A stretch of 64,000 nt of DNA from Benzoatithermus flavus (GCF_037908215.1 NZ_JBBLZC010000017.1:41131-105130), one strand, 5' to 3'. Positions 47,773 to 59,176 are shown, counted from the first letter of the stretch. Made by a program: numbers and translations. The notes: generated by a model not told the origin, from the letters alone.

Positions 47773-48300
47773 TCAGTGCTTGCGCAGGGAGGCGAGGGCG
47801 GCGAACGGGTTGGCTTCGGCGGCATCGTCCCCCGCGATGCCGAGCTCGGCGAGCTTCGCGTCGGCATCCGGAGAGCGTGGATACGGGTCGAGGGCGAGCG
47901 AGAGCTCCTCGGCCAGGATCTCGCCGAGATCGAGCCCGCCTTCGGGCAAGGGCTCCGGCAGCTCGGCCTCGGGGTCGATCTCGATCTCCTCCTCGGCCTC
48001 GAGCGGGGCTGCACGGCTGAACAACCGGTCGAACTCGGCCTCGACGGTGGCTTCGACCGGGTCGAGCGTGACGACGCAGCGCTGGGCGAGCCGGGCACGG
48101 AGCCGGCCCGAGACGTGCAGGAGATCCTCGCCGGCGCGCTCGATCGACACCTCGCCCGCGAGCAGATCGAGTCGGACGAGGTCGAAGCGCTTCGCCAGCG
48201 CCCGACGCTCCTCGGCGTTCGCCTCGAGCGTGACAGTAGCGCCGCCCGGCGGCAGCCCGTCGGGCGCGTACAGACGAGAGAATTCAGCAGCAGTCGACAA
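47773..48300 (-). CDS. DUF177 (YceD-like) protein
   Basis: A 175-residue protein. The TTG start at 48300 is supported by GGAGG six bases upstream and gives (M)STAAEFSRLYAPDGLPPG. The middle has SGRLRARLAQRCVVTLDPVE and AEFDRLFSRAAP, followed by a very acidic stretch (EAEEEIEIDPEAELPEPLPE), then the conserved end LGEILAEELSLALDPYPRSP. YceD-family proteins are linked to 23S rRNA and L32 biogenesis; here it precedes plsX as usual. Confidence 0.9.
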   Translation of the reverse strand: MSTAAEFSRLYAPDGLPPGGATVTLEANAEERRALAKRFDLVRLDLLAGEVSIERAGEDLLHVSGRLRARLAQRCVVTLDPVEATVEAEFDRLFSRAAPLEAEEEIEIDPEAELPEPLPEGGLDLGEILAEELSLALDPYPRSPDADAKLAELGIAGDDAAEANPFAALASLRKH

Positions 48301-48496
48301 CCACGACCTCCAGGCCAGGGCAGACGTTCATCGCGGCATGCTGCGGCCCGTCCCTCGGCCGCTCTCCACCCTCGGCACCGGCCATCGCAAGGAACGGCAG
48401 GCTCAACAAAGACCGCCCGGCTAGGACAGCGGCGGAGATTAGAGCCGCCTCGCAGGACGGTCAACGCCGGCGGGCGACCGTCGTCCGGCCGCAGGC

Positions 48497-49111
48497 TCAC
48501 GGCCGGGCGAACTCGATCCGGCCGGCCAGAAGAGCCGCCCCGTCGCCTCTGGCCAGCCAGCGATCCTGATCACAGAGATAGGTGCCGAGACGCCGGATCG
48601 CGACCGCATCGGGCGCTGCGGCCTCGGTATAGACATTTCGCCGCAGCACCTCGTCCAGCGCCGCCGGATCGGCGCCGTCGAGGAGCGGATCGATGGCGGC
48701 GGCCCGGCCGAAGAAGCTCTGAGCCAGCTTCTTCACGTGCTTGCCGACCGAGAGATCGCCGACCCCCCACTCGCGTAGATGCCGGTCGAGGTCGGCGAAC
48801 ATCACGTCGAACAGGGCCTGGGCCAGCTCCAGGCCGGGAGCGCCCTCGTGCCGCAGGCGGCGCATCACGAGGATCGCGTGCAGCATCACCATCTCCAGCC
48901 GGCCGTCCCGACTGTCGGGGACACCCCACGCGGCGTAGAACACGGACGTCCGCGCCTGCTCGACCAGGGCGACGTAGAGCGCGTGCGCCGCATCCCGGCG
49001 CGCCCGGCGGCCGCGCAGCCAGGAGCGGACCCGCTGCCACCAGGACGGCCCGGACCCCGCGGCCGACTGTCCGTCGCTCTCGGAATATGCTACCAAGCCG
49101 CTGCGCGCCAT
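48497..49111 (-). CDS. Ubiquinol-cytochrome c chaperone (CBP3-like)
   Basis: A 204-residue protein of the family named for the assembly factor of the cytochrome bc1 complex. The conserved core reads ALYVALVEQARTSVFYAAWG, GRLEMVMLHAILVMRRLRHE, AQALFDVMFADLDRHLREWG, VGDLSVGKHVKKLAQSFFGR, and YLCDQDRWLARGDGAALLAG. A Ser/Trp-rich leader of about 25 residues precedes it. Located between DUF177 and the divergent bamE, the standard alphaproteobacterial neighbourhood. Its start lies 31 bases from the bamE start, so the promoters of the two overlap. Confidence 0.93.
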   Translation of the reverse strand: MARSGLVAYSESDGQSAAGSGPSWWQRVRSWLRGRRARRDAAHALYVALVEQARTSVFYAAWGVPDSRDGRLEMVMLHAILVMRRLRHEGAPGLELAQALFDVMFADLDRHLREWGVGDLSVGKHVKKLAQSFFGRAAAIDPLLDGADPAALDEVLRRNVYTEAAAPDAVAIRRLGTYLCDQDRWLARGDGAALLAGRIEFARP

Positions 49112-49142
49112 GTTCTCGCTTCTCTTCTACGGAACCAGGTTC

Positions 49143-49625
49143 ATGCAAAAGCAATCGGGCAAGCTCGTCCGTCACGTCCTGGCCGCGGCGGCTGCGGTCC
49201 TGCTCGCGGCGGCCTGCCAGCCCACGATCAACACCCACGGCCACGAGGTGGACACCACGCAGCTATCCCAGATCAAGCCCGGCGTGACCAGCCGCGAGGA
49301 GGTGGCCCGGCTGCTCGGCTCGCCGTCGACGAAGGGCACCTTCGAGAAGGAGAGCTGGTTCTACATCAGCCAGCGCAACGAGGCGAAGTCGTTCTATCAG
49401 GACAAGGTCACCGAGCAGGACGTGGTGCGGATCGACTTCGACGCCAACGGGATCGTCACGAACGTGAGCGCCCACGGCCTCGAGCTCGCGCAGGCCATCG
49501 AGCCCGATCCCAACAAGACGCGCACCATGGGCAACGAGCTCACCGTGCTGCAGCAGTTCGTGGGCAATATCGGCCGCTTCAACTCCTCCCCCGAGCTGAG
49601 GCAGCAGGGCCCGGTCGGGCGCTGA
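49143..49625 (+). CDS. bamE: Outer membrane protein assembly factor BamE
   Basis: A 160-residue outer-membrane lipoprotein of the BAM complex. The start at 49143 gives a signal MQKQSGKLVRHVLAAAAAVL with lipobox LAAAC. The BamE/SmpA fold is clear: LSQIKPGVTSREEVARLLGS, GTFEKESWFYISQRNEAKSF, VTEQDVVRIDFDANGIVTNV. The C-terminus (TVLQQFVGNIGRFNSSPELR) is the longer alphaproteobacterial tail. An alternative ATG at 49110 overlaps the divergent chaperone gene and would bury the signal. Confidence 0.93.
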   Translation: MQKQSGKLVRHVLAAAAAVLLAAACQPTINTHGHEVDTTQLSQIKPGVTSREEVARLLGSPSTKGTFEKESWFYISQRNEAKSFYQDKVTEQDVVRIDFDANGIVTNVSAHGLELAQAIEPDPNKTRTMGNELTVLQQFVGNIGRFNSSPELRQQGPVGR

Positions 49626-49649
49626 GCGGAGGCTGAACGCGCGCAGGTA

Positions 49650-49826
49650 TGCACGCTCGGCCGCGTTTCGCTCCAGGGATCGAGGAGCAGCGCGCCCGTC
49701 GGCGCCGCATCGTCGATGTTGCGGGCGACCGAGACCAGCCCGTGCCCGATGGCGGTCGCCGCGAGCGGTTCTGGTTAGCACCACAGCAGCTCGGCTACGA
49801 CGTTGGTATCGAGCAGTCGAGCCGTC
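49650..49826 (-). pseudogene. VapC (PIN-domain) toxin with a large internal deletion
   Basis: The minus strand starts ARLLDTNVVAELLWC and then a stop. Immediately after, the C-terminal end of the same family is readable: LAATAIGHGLVSVARNIDD, then APTGALLLDPWSE. The first PIN-domain Asp (LDTNV) and the end are retained, but roughly 70-80 residues with the other catalytic acidic residues are missing. The antitoxin gene precedes it, giving an antitoxin-then-toxin order with overlap. A single deletion explains the structure. Confidence 0.7.
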
Positions 49827-50103
49827 GTTCGGGCCAGGCGATGTCGCGGCCAGTATCCCGAGTCCGCTCGATCGGGATCGCGTCGAGACCGAACGCTCGC
49901 AGCTCCTCGAACAGCGAAGGCCGGCACCGCCGACCGGCGGTCAGCCGTTCGAATTCTTCGGCCGCAAGCACCACGACGGCGTTCTTGCCGCGGACCGTCA
50001 CCGGCTGCGACCCTTGCGTGCGGGCACGACGAACGACCTCCGAGAAGCGGGCTTGCGCATTCTCGAGCTTCCACGGGCCGTCCACCGCATCGGGTGCACC
50101 CAT
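49795..50103 (-). CDS. PHD/YefM-type antitoxin
   Basis: A 102-residue antitoxin. Motifs: WKLENAQARFSEVVRRARTQ, GSQPVTVRGKNAVVVLAAEE, FERLTAGRRCRPSLFEELRA and FGLDAIPIERTRDTGRDI, the last typical of the toxin-binding tail. The annotated end (PERRLDCSIPTS) is read through the start of the toxin gene, so the true protein may end a few residues earlier. It survives next to a deleted vapC, so it may now be an orphan, perhaps protecting against homologous toxins. Confidence 0.8.
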   Translation of the reverse strand: MGAPDAVDGPWKLENAQARFSEVVRRARTQGSQPVTVRGKNAVVVLAAEEFERLTAGRRCRPSLFEELRAFGLDAIPIERTRDTGRDIAWPERRLDCSIPTS

Positions 50104-50273
50104 TTCGGCCCTCCAAAGCCGACCATCTGACTAGAAGTCGAGGTTCGCGAGCGCGATCGCCGAGATGTGCCGCGATCGGCAGCACCGGAAATGCCCGGCA
50201 AAGTGCTTGGAACGGAATCGCCGGACCCTTGCAGGCCCGGCGACCGTTCGCTCGCGAGCGCGAGGGGTCCGGC

Positions 50274-52388
<2,115 letters not shown>

Positions 52389-52735
52389 CTACCCTAATCT
52401 CGTTGAGCGCGAACGGCACGCTGCAGTGCACCAGAAACGCGCCATCTCGTTCCGCAGTCGTCCGGCAAGGCCGAAGCCCCCAGGACCGTTTAGCGGCCGC
52501 AGCATGGCCTGTCCATGGCTCTGGGCAACCGAACGGTTGGCACAGCATCGGCTTGGAACCATTCGCCGGACAACAGACGTTTCGTCCATGATCAGAATGG
52601 TCGGGCCGATCCGTCATCTTGTGGATTGCAGCCGATTTACGTTGGCGCCATTCTCGATGGCAGGCTGACCATGCCCGACCACTCCCGAACAGTGGAATGC
52701 GGATGCGTTTCCATGGCCAAAGGGGAAGAGAGCGC
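52389..52735. other. Divergent regulatory region between hppA and the MBL hydrolase
   Basis: 347 bases without a supported gene. It should contain the hppA promoter on the minus strand and that of the MBL gene on the plus strand. Short open frames here have no coding character. AT-richer sequence lies at about 52575-52650. Confidence 0.45.
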
Positions 52736-53722
52736 ATGACGGCAGGGATGAGAAGCCGCCGTGAGATCTTGGGAGCCATCGGCGCGGGCGTCGGGCTGGC
52801 GCTGACGGGGCTGCCCGTGGCCGGGGTGCGGCCGGCGGCCGCAGCCGGGCCGGCGCAGGTGCCGGGCTTCTACCGTTTCAAGGTCGGACCCTTGACGGTG
52901 ACGACCCTCTCGGACGGCAACCTGATCCTCATGCCGCCTTCTATCTACGCGGTCGACGCGCCGCCGGCCGAGCTCACGGCGCTGCTCGAGGCCAACCTGC
53001 TGCCGACCGACCGCGTCGTCGGTCAGGCCAACGTCACGCTGATCGACACGGGCGAGCAGCGCATCCTGTTCGATGTGGGCTCCGGCCCGAACTTCCAGCC
53101 CACGGCCGGGCGGCTCGCCACCAATCTCGCGGCCGCCGGGATCGACCCGGCCTCGATCAGCACGATCGTTCTCACCCACGCCCATCCCGACCATGTCTGG
53201 GGCATTCTCGACGGCGAGGGCAAAGTGCGCTTCCCGAACGCCGGTTATGTCATCGCCGAGCCGGAATGGACGTTCTGGATGAAGGAGGGCTTCGCCGACA
53301 CCGCTCCGGACCCGATGAAGCCGTTCGTGCGCGGTGCCCAGCGCCAGCTCGGCGCCGTCGCCGAGCGCGTGAAGCGGATCCGGCCGGGCGACCCGATCAC
53401 GCCCAGCATCACGACCATTCCGGCTCCCGGCCATACGCCCGGCCACATGGCGGTGCACGTCGCCACCGAAGGGCAGAGCCTGCTGCTCAGCGCTGACTGC
53501 TTCAACCACCCCGTGATCTCGCTCGCGAACCCGAGCTGGCACTTCGGCTTCGACACCGATCCCGAGCAGGCGGTGGCGACGAGGAAGCGCATCCTCGACA
53601 TGGCGGCGACCGACCGGCTCTGGGTCGTCGGCTACCACATGCCCTGGCCGGGCCTGGGCCAGGTCGCGCGCGCCGGCAACGGCTATCGCTGGATCCCGGC
53701 CAACTTCACCTGGAGCCTGTAG
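52736..53722 (+). CDS. Exported MBL-fold metallo-hydrolase
   Basis: A 328-residue metallo-beta-lactamase-fold enzyme. The N-terminus MTAGMRSRREILGAIGAGVG has a twin-Arg motif (SRREIL) and a hydrophobic stretch ending AAAA-GPA, so Tat export is likely. Metal-binding motifs: VLTHAHPDHVWGI (HxHxDH), IPAPGHTPGHMAVH and LLSADCFNH. ATG 52736 follows GGGGAAGAGAG. Substrate unknown; related proteins include lactonases and quorum-quenching-type hydrolases. Converges on the dipeptidase-like gene with a 17-base overlap. Confidence 0.9.
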   Translation: MTAGMRSRREILGAIGAGVGLALTGLPVAGVRPAAAAGPAQVPGFYRFKVGPLTVTTLSDGNLILMPPSIYAVDAPPAELTALLEANLLPTDRVVGQANVTLIDTGEQRILFDVGSGPNFQPTAGRLATNLAAAGIDPASISTIVLTHAHPDHVWGILDGEGKVRFPNAGYVIAEPEWTFWMKEGFADTAPDPMKPFVRGAQRQLGAVAERVKRIRPGDPITPSITTIPAPGHTPGHMAVHVATEGQSLLLSADCFNHPVISLANPSWHFGFDTDPEQAVATRKRILDMAATDRLWVVGYHMPWPGLGQVARAGNGYRWIPANFTWSL

Positions 53723-54731
53723 CGGCTCGCCCGCCCGCCGGCTTCCATACCCGGCGGGCGAGCTCCAGCATGTTGCGCCCGAGGATGCCGTGGATCGCGG
53801 GCTCGCTGTAGCCGCGGGCGACGAGGCCCGCGGTGATCTCGGGAAACTGTTCCGGGGCCGCGATCTTGATCCCGGTGATGCCGCCGCCATAGCCGTGCGC
53901 CTTCGGCCACCAGTGGTCGCGGTCCAGCCCCGGCGGATCGTCGTCGAGTCCGTTCGTCGGATAGGAGTAGTCGATGCCGAGCCCGATCCGCTCCGGGCCG
54001 ATCCGGTCGGCGAGATAGTCGATGCAATCCAGGATGGCGGGCGTGCCGCCCTTGGGGTCGGTGAGGAAGCGGCCGACACCGTTGACGCAGACGATGCCGC
54101 CCGTGGCGACGCAGGCGTCGATCTGCTCGTCGGTGACGTTCCGGAGATCGCCGCGGATCGCGCGTGGGTTGGCGTGGCTGAAGATCACGGGCCCGAGGCC
54201 GAGGCTCATGATGTCGAGGCTCGTCCGGTAGCCCATGTGCGAGCAGTCCATCAGCATTCCGGCTTCGTGGATCGCCACGACGATGCGCCGGCCGAGCGGA
54301 GTCAGGGGAACGTCGTGGTCGTAACAGCCGCCGCCGATCGCATTGTTGCGGTTGTAGGCGAGATGGACCTGGCGCACGCCGAGATCGTAGAAGAGCTGTA
54401 CCATCTCCGGTCGCCCGCACAAAGGTACGCCGCCCTCGAGGTCGAAGGCCACGGCGAGCTTGCCTTCCCGCTTCGCCCGCTCCACGTCCGCCACGGTCTC
54501 CGCCTGGACGAACAGCTCGGGACGGGCGCGGATCTGGGCTCTGAAGCTCGCGATCACCGGCATGATCTGCTCGAGCGGATTCATGTCCATGCCGATGTTG
54601 ATCGAAACGAAGCTGACGCCGGCATCGAGGTGGCGGCGCAACGCCGTCACGTCCGCGTCGGGATGCAGCGGCAGGCAGGCATGGGCGTCCCAGATCAGGG
54701 CAGTGCGGTGCAAGGTGGCAGGGTCGATCAC
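53706..54731 (-). CDS. M19 (membrane dipeptidase)-like protein with altered metal ligand
   Basis: A 341-residue TIM-barrel protein of the renal dipeptidase family. GTG start at 54731 with GAGGA upstream. Motifs: IWDAHACLPLHPDADVTALR, GKLAVAFDLEGGVPL, VHLAYNRNNAIGGG, MDCSHMGYRTSLDI, VIFSHANPRAIRGDLRNVTD and the C-terminal GILGRNMLELARRVW. The first zinc motif, normally HxD (DGHND), reads HAC, so one expected ligand is Cys. The bridging Glu (DLEGG) and the two later His (CSH, FSH) are present. No signal peptide. Substrate unknown. Confidence 0.85.
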   Translation of the reverse strand: MIDPATLHRTALIWDAHACLPLHPDADVTALRRHLDAGVSFVSINIGMDMNPLEQIMPVIASFRAQIRARPELFVQAETVADVERAKREGKLAVAFDLEGGVPLCGRPEMVQLFYDLGVRQVHLAYNRNNAIGGGCYDHDVPLTPLGRRIVVAIHEAGMLMDCSHMGYRTSLDIMSLGLGPVIFSHANPRAIRGDLRNVTDEQIDACVATGGIVCVNGVGRFLTDPKGGTPAILDCIDYLADRIGPERIGLGIDYSYPTNGLDDDPPGLDRDHWWPKAHGYGGGITGIKIAAPEQFPEITAGLVARGYSEPAIHGILGRNMLELARRVWKPAGGRAATGSR

Positions 54732-54867
54732 GCGGGCAGGTCCTCGGTCCCTATTGACGCCATCCGAGACTAGGGTCTGCCGCGGCTGCTGTCGACGCGG
54801 CCGCGGTTGACCCGCGGCACCTGGGGCGCGACATCTGGGGTGGACCGGGAGCGAGGTGGGGCCAGGG

Positions 54868-56679
54868 ATGTCGCGCGAACTCAGGGCGCTCGAGCACGCC
54901 ACGAGGAGCGCCGGGTTGGATCGTGCGGCCTGGCGGCGTATCCGCGCGCTGTTCTGGGGCGAGGCCGAGCCGGCCTTGCGCCGGCGCATCGTCGGCACGG
55001 TGGCGCTCCTGTGCGGGATGGCGCTCGTCAACGCGCTGGTGCCGCTCCTGTTCGCGCGTGCCGTCGATGTGCTGGCCCACGGCCGTCCGGCCGCGAGCGG
55101 GGCGCTCGCGATCGTGGCGGGCTATGTCGTCGCACAGTGGCTCGCCCGTGTGCTCAGCGAGCTGCGCTGGGGGCTCTACGGGCCGATCGAGCAGCGCACG
55201 CGGCGGCGGCTGGCAAGGGTCTCGCTTGACCATCTCCACGCCCTGTCCTTGCGTTTTCACCTCGCCCGCCGCACCGGCCAGATCAGCCGCGTCCTCGACA
55301 ACGGCCTCGGCGCCGTGCGCGAGCTCCTGTTCGATTCCGTGTTCCTGATCCTGCCGCTTCTGGCCGAGCTCCTGTTCGTGGCCGGGATCATGCTGGCCCG
55401 TCTCGATGCCCTCTTCGCGCTCGTCCTCGTGACGACGGTGCTGCTCTATGGTGTCGCTCTCGTCGCGGGCTCGGAATGGCTGCGCACGCACCAGAGAAAG
55501 GCCGTGGCCGAGGGAGCGGTCGCGCACGGCAAGGCCGTGGACAGTCTTCTCAATTACGAGACGGTCAAGTATTTCGGCAACGAGCGCCACGTCTCCGAGC
55601 GCTACGACGCGAGCCTCGCCGAGGTCGAGCGCCTGACCGTGAAGGCGCTGCGCTTCCGGAGCCTCACCGGCATCCTGCTCGTGAGCATCCTGGGTCTCGG
55701 CACCGGCGCCATCCTGCTCCTCGCCGCCCATCGGGTGACGCGAGGGGCCATGAGCGTGGGCGAGCTCGTGCTGGTCAACACCTACCTGATCCAGCTCATC
55801 CGGCCGATGGACCGGCTGGGCCAGCTCTACCGCTCGATCCGGCAGGCTCTCGTCGATCTCGACCAGCTCGTGGAGCTCCTGGCGGAGGAGCCGGAGGTGC
55901 GCGATCGGTCGGGTGCGGTGCCGCTGCCGCAGGGACCCGGCGAGGTCCGCTTCGAGGCCGTCTCTTTCGCCTACGACCCGAGGCACCCGATCCTCGAGCG
56001 CATCGACTTCCGCATCCCGCCCAAGCGCACGCTCGCCGTGGTCGGCCCGACCGGGGCCGGCAAGTCGACGATCGCGCGCCTCCTGTTCCGCTTCTACGAC
56101 CCGAGCGAGGGACGCATCCTGATCGACGGCCGGGATCTCCGCGACGTGACGCAGGCGAGCCTCAGGGGCGCGATCGCGGTCGTGCCGCAGGACACGGTCC
56201 TGTTCAACGACACGATCGGCTACAACATCGCGTTCGGCCGGCCGGACGCCTCGCAGGCCGAGATCGAGGCGGCGGCGCGCGCGGCCGAGCTTTCCGGTTT
56301 CATCGCGCGCCTGCCCGACGGCTACGGCACGCTCGTGGGCGAGCGCGGCCTCAAGCTCTCGGGCGGCGAGAAGCAGCGGGTCGCGATCGCGCGCGCCATC
56401 CTGAAGCGGCCGCGGCTTCTCATCCTCGACGAGGCGACCTCGGCGCTCGACAGCGCCACGGAGCAGACCATTCGGCGGCGCCTGCACGAGATCGGACGAG
56501 GCTCGACGACGCTCGTGATCGCGCACCGGCTCTCGACCGTCGTCGACGCAGACGAGATCCTCGTTCTCGACCGGGGCCGCATCGTCGAGCGTGGCACCCA
56601 CGCCCAGCTCCTCGCCCGGCACGGCCTTTATGCCGGCCTGTGGCGCCGGCAGGCCGCGGAGCAGGAGCGGGTCGGCTGA
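54868..56679 (+). CDS. Atm1/HMT1-type ABC exporter (fused membrane and ATPase domains)
   Basis: A 603-residue half-transporter of the ABCB7/Atm1 type. Membrane domain residues 30-330 with six helices and the family signature SLLNYETVKYFGNERHVSER, Atm1's thiol-ligand-binding side. ATPase domain: Walker A GPTGAGKSTIARLL, signature LSGGEKQRVAIARAI, Walker B LLILDEATSALDS, H-loop VIAHRLSTVVDADE. The homodimer likely exports a glutathione-type conjugate involved in metal or Fe-S homeostasis (inference from homologues). ATG 54868 chosen; a GTG at 54856 is possible. Confidence 0.92.
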   Translation: MSRELRALEHATRSAGLDRAAWRRIRALFWGEAEPALRRRIVGTVALLCGMALVNALVPLLFARAVDVLAHGRPAASGALAIVAGYVVAQWLARVLSELRWGLYGPIEQRTRRRLARVSLDHLHALSLRFHLARRTGQISRVLDNGLGAVRELLFDSVFLILPLLAELLFVAGIMLARLDALFALVLVTTVLLYGVALVAGSEWLRTHQRKAVAEGAVAHGKAVDSLLNYETVKYFGNERHVSERYDASLAEVERLTVKALRFRSLTGILLVSILGLGTGAILLLAAHRVTRGAMSVGELVLVNTYLIQLIRPMDRLGQLYRSIRQALVDLDQLVELLAEEPEVRDRSGAVPLPQGPGEVRFEAVSFAYDPRHPILERIDFRIPPKRTLAVVGPTGAGKSTIARLLFRFYDPSEGRILIDGRDLRDVTQASLRGAIAVVPQDTVLFNDTIGYNIAFGRPDASQAEIEAAARAAELSGFIARLPDGYGTLVGERGLKLSGGEKQRVAIARAILKRPRLLILDEATSALDSATEQTIRRRLHEIGRGSTTLVIAHRLSTVVDADEILVLDRGRIVERGTHAQLLARHGLYAGLWRRQAAEQERVG

Positions 56680-56777
56680 GAGCGGCCGGGCGGAAAGGCA
56701 GGTTTCGGCTTTTCCTTTCATGAGGGAAGAGTCATATCGTCGCCGACGCGAGATCCCGGCGGCAGAGCTGGAGTGAC

Positions 56778-59066
56778 GTGGACGAGACGGCGAAAGCGCA
56801 CGCGGCCTCGCTCGGCAGCCTTCTGATGCGGGATCAAGGCGAGGCAGAGGGCAGGATATTGCAGAACAGTGCCGGCGTCGGGACGAGCGCCGCTCCAACG
56901 GCCCCACCTGCTCATGCCGTGCTGGATGCCTTGCCGGCGCAGGTGGCGGTGCTCGACCGGAACGGGGTGATCGTGGCCGCGAACGCGGCCTGGCGGCAGG
57001 CCGCCGGTGCCGGGGCGGAGCTGCCGATGCTCGCCGTCGGCGCGGACTATCTCGCCGCCTGGAGGCTCGCGGCCGCACGGGACGAGGTCGCCGCCGAGGC
57101 GGCTCGGGGCCTGCCCGCCGTGATTCGGGGACGGAGCGAGCGGCTCGCGCTCGAATACCCCTGGCAGTGCTCGGGCGAGGAGCGCTGGGTTCAGCTCGTG
57201 GCCGCTCCTCTGCCCGACACGGAAGGCTGCGTCGTGATGTGCCACGACATCACCGACAGGAAGCGCGCCGAGGCGCGGCTGCGGGTCAGCGAGGGGCGAT
57301 TCCGCTCGCTCGTCGAGAACATGCCCGACATCGTCTTCTGCCGCGGGGTCAAGGGCAGGTCGGCCCACGGCTACGACGAGGGCGGCGCCCGGCTCTATGG
57401 CCGCGACGTGCTGCGGATCGCCGGCACGATGGATGCGGAGGGCCGGGCGCGGATCGACGTCTGGTACGCGGCCGTGCATCCGGAGGATCGCGAGCGCTAT
57501 CTGGCGGCGGAGCGGCGGCGGAAGGAGGCCTACAAGCCCTTCTCCATCGAGTACCGCATCATCCATCCGGTCACGGGCGAGCTGCGCTGGATGCGCGAGG
57601 TCGCCTGGGTGGTCGAGGAGGTGTCCTTGGGGCAGACCTTCTTCGACAGCTACATCCTCGACATCACCGAGGAGAAGCGCCGCGCCGCCGCGCTCGCGAC
57701 GAGCGAGGCGCGCTGGCGGGCGCTGTTCGACAACGCGCTCGATGCGATCTTCGTCGTCGATGCCGGCGGCCGGCTCGCCGACGCCAACCCGGCCGCCTGC
57801 CGGCTGATGGGCTGGGGCCGCGCCGAGCTGATCGGTCGGCCGCTCACCTCGCTCGTGCCGGCCGCGGAGGCCGGCCGGATGGCCGAGGCCTGGGCGGCCA
57901 TGCAGCACGGCGTGCCGCATCGGGGCGAGTGGACCCTGGTTCGCCGCGACGGCGGCACCGTGCCGGTCGAGATCGGCGTCGGCATCCTGCCGGACGGCAG
58001 GCTGAAGATTGCGGCCCGCGACATCGCCGAGCGCCGGCGGGCCGAGGCGGCGCTCAAGGAGAGCGATCTGCGCCTCAGGCGGATCATCGAATCGGATGCG
58101 GTCGGCATGGTGGTGTTCGACCTGGCCGGCCGCGTGCACGAGGCGAACGACGCCTTCCTCGAACTCGTCGGCCGGTCGCGGGAGGAGCCCGCGCAGGGCT
58201 CGCTCGACCTTCTGGGCCTGACGTCGCCCGAGCACCGCCATCTCACCGCCGTGCTCTTGGCGGAGGCGGCCAAGGCGCAGCGGCAGCGGCCGTTCGAGAC
58301 CGAGCTTCTGCGGCCCGACGGCGAGCGGGTGGGCGTGCTCCTGGGTGTTGCCTATCTCGGCGGCTCCGAGCGGCTCTGCATCGGCCTCGTCGCCGATCTC
58401 AGCGACCGCCGGGTCGCCGAGCGGCGCCGTCTGCTGCTGCAGGAGCTGAACCATCGGGTGAAGAACATCCTCGCCATGGTGCAGGCGATCGCCCAGCAGA
58501 CCGGACGGCGTGCCGCGACCGTCGAGGGCTTTCTCGCCGCCTTTCGCGGCCGGCTCGCGGCCTTGAGCGCCGCGCACGATCTCCTGGTCGCCCACGGCTG
58601 GCAGGGGGTGCGGCTGGAATCCCTGCTCCGAAAGGCGCTCGGGGCGCACCTCGTGGACGCGAAGCGCCTGACGCTGACCCTGCCCTCCCTCGTCCTCAGG
58701 CCGCAGGCGGCGCAGGATCTGGCGCTCGCCGTGCACGAGCTCGCCACCAATGCCACCAAGCACGGCGCGCTGGCCGAGGCGGGCGGCCACGTCACGCTCG
58801 CGGGCCGGATCGAGAACGACGAGCTCGTCCTCGTCTGGCGGGAGGAAGGCGGCCTGCCCGTGACCCCGCCCGACCACCAGGGGTTCGGCACGGCGCTCCT
58901 GACCCAGGCGATCCGTCACCAGCATCGCGGCCGTGTCGCGTGCGACTGGCGCTCCGAGGGTCTGGTCTGCACGATGGTGCTTCCGCTCGCGACCGCTGCC
59001 GAGCCGCTGCAGGAGACGAGGGGCGAGCCCGCCGGTCAGGCGCCGGCGGCGGCCAAGCCGGCATAG
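56778..59066 (+). CDS. PAS-domain HWE-type sensor histidine kinase
   Basis: A 762-residue cytoplasmic kinase without membrane segments. GTG start at 56778 behind GGAG. Four PAS-like units are visible: about 45-165 (LDALPAQVAVLDRNGVIVAA), 175-305 (VENMPDIVFCRG), 310-430 (FDNALDAIFVVDAGGRLADA) and 435-555 (IIESDAVGMVVFDLAGRVHE). The kinase has H-box LLLQELNHRVKNILAMVQAI (His is the phosphoacceptor), N-box HELATNATKHGAL and LVWREEGG, the HWE-family signature. No response regulator is adjacent, so its partner is elsewhere. Input signal unknown. Confidence 0.9.
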   Translation: MDETAKAHAASLGSLLMRDQGEAEGRILQNSAGVGTSAAPTAPPAHAVLDALPAQVAVLDRNGVIVAANAAWRQAAGAGAELPMLAVGADYLAAWRLAAARDEVAAEAARGLPAVIRGRSERLALEYPWQCSGEERWVQLVAAPLPDTEGCVVMCHDITDRKRAEARLRVSEGRFRSLVENMPDIVFCRGVKGRSAHGYDEGGARLYGRDVLRIAGTMDAEGRARIDVWYAAVHPEDRERYLAAERRRKEAYKPFSIEYRIIHPVTGELRWMREVAWVVEEVSLGQTFFDSYILDITEEKRRAAALATSEARWRALFDNALDAIFVVDAGGRLADANPAACRLMGWGRAELIGRPLTSLVPAAEAGRMAEAWAAMQHGVPHRGEWTLVRRDGGTVPVEIGVGILPDGRLKIAARDIAERRRAEAALKESDLRLRRIIESDAVGMVVFDLAGRVHEANDAFLELVGRSREEPAQGSLDLLGLTSPEHRHLTAVLLAEAAKAQRQRPFETELLRPDGERVGVLLGVAYLGGSERLCIGLVADLSDRRVAERRRLLLQELNHRVKNILAMVQAIAQQTGRRAATVEGFLAAFRGRLAALSAAHDLLVAHGWQGVRLESLLRKALGAHLVDAKRLTLTLPSLVLRPQAAQDLALAVHELATNATKHGALAEAGGHVTLAGRIENDELVLVWREEGGLPVTPPDHQGFGTALLTQAIRHQHRGRVACDWRSEGLVCTMVLPLATAAEPLQETRGEPAGQAPAAAKPA

Positions 59067-59176
59067 AGCCCGGCGAGGCCGATCTCGATGCCGAGCGCTT
59101 CGATGCGGAGCGTATCGTCGAGGCGGGTGAGGAACACGCCGCGCCAGCTCCCGTCCGGCTCGCGGCTCACCAGCAT
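59036..59176 (-). pseudogene. Possible Uma2-like C-terminal fragment
   Basis: A 46-codon frame, MLVSREPDGSWRGVFLTRLD then EALGIEIGLAGLYAGLA, resembling the C-terminus of Uma2 restriction-endonuclease-like proteins. There is no room for the rest of such a protein before uvrB, and the 3' part overlaps the end of the kinase gene. It could also be chance; kept as a weak call. Confidence 0.3.
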
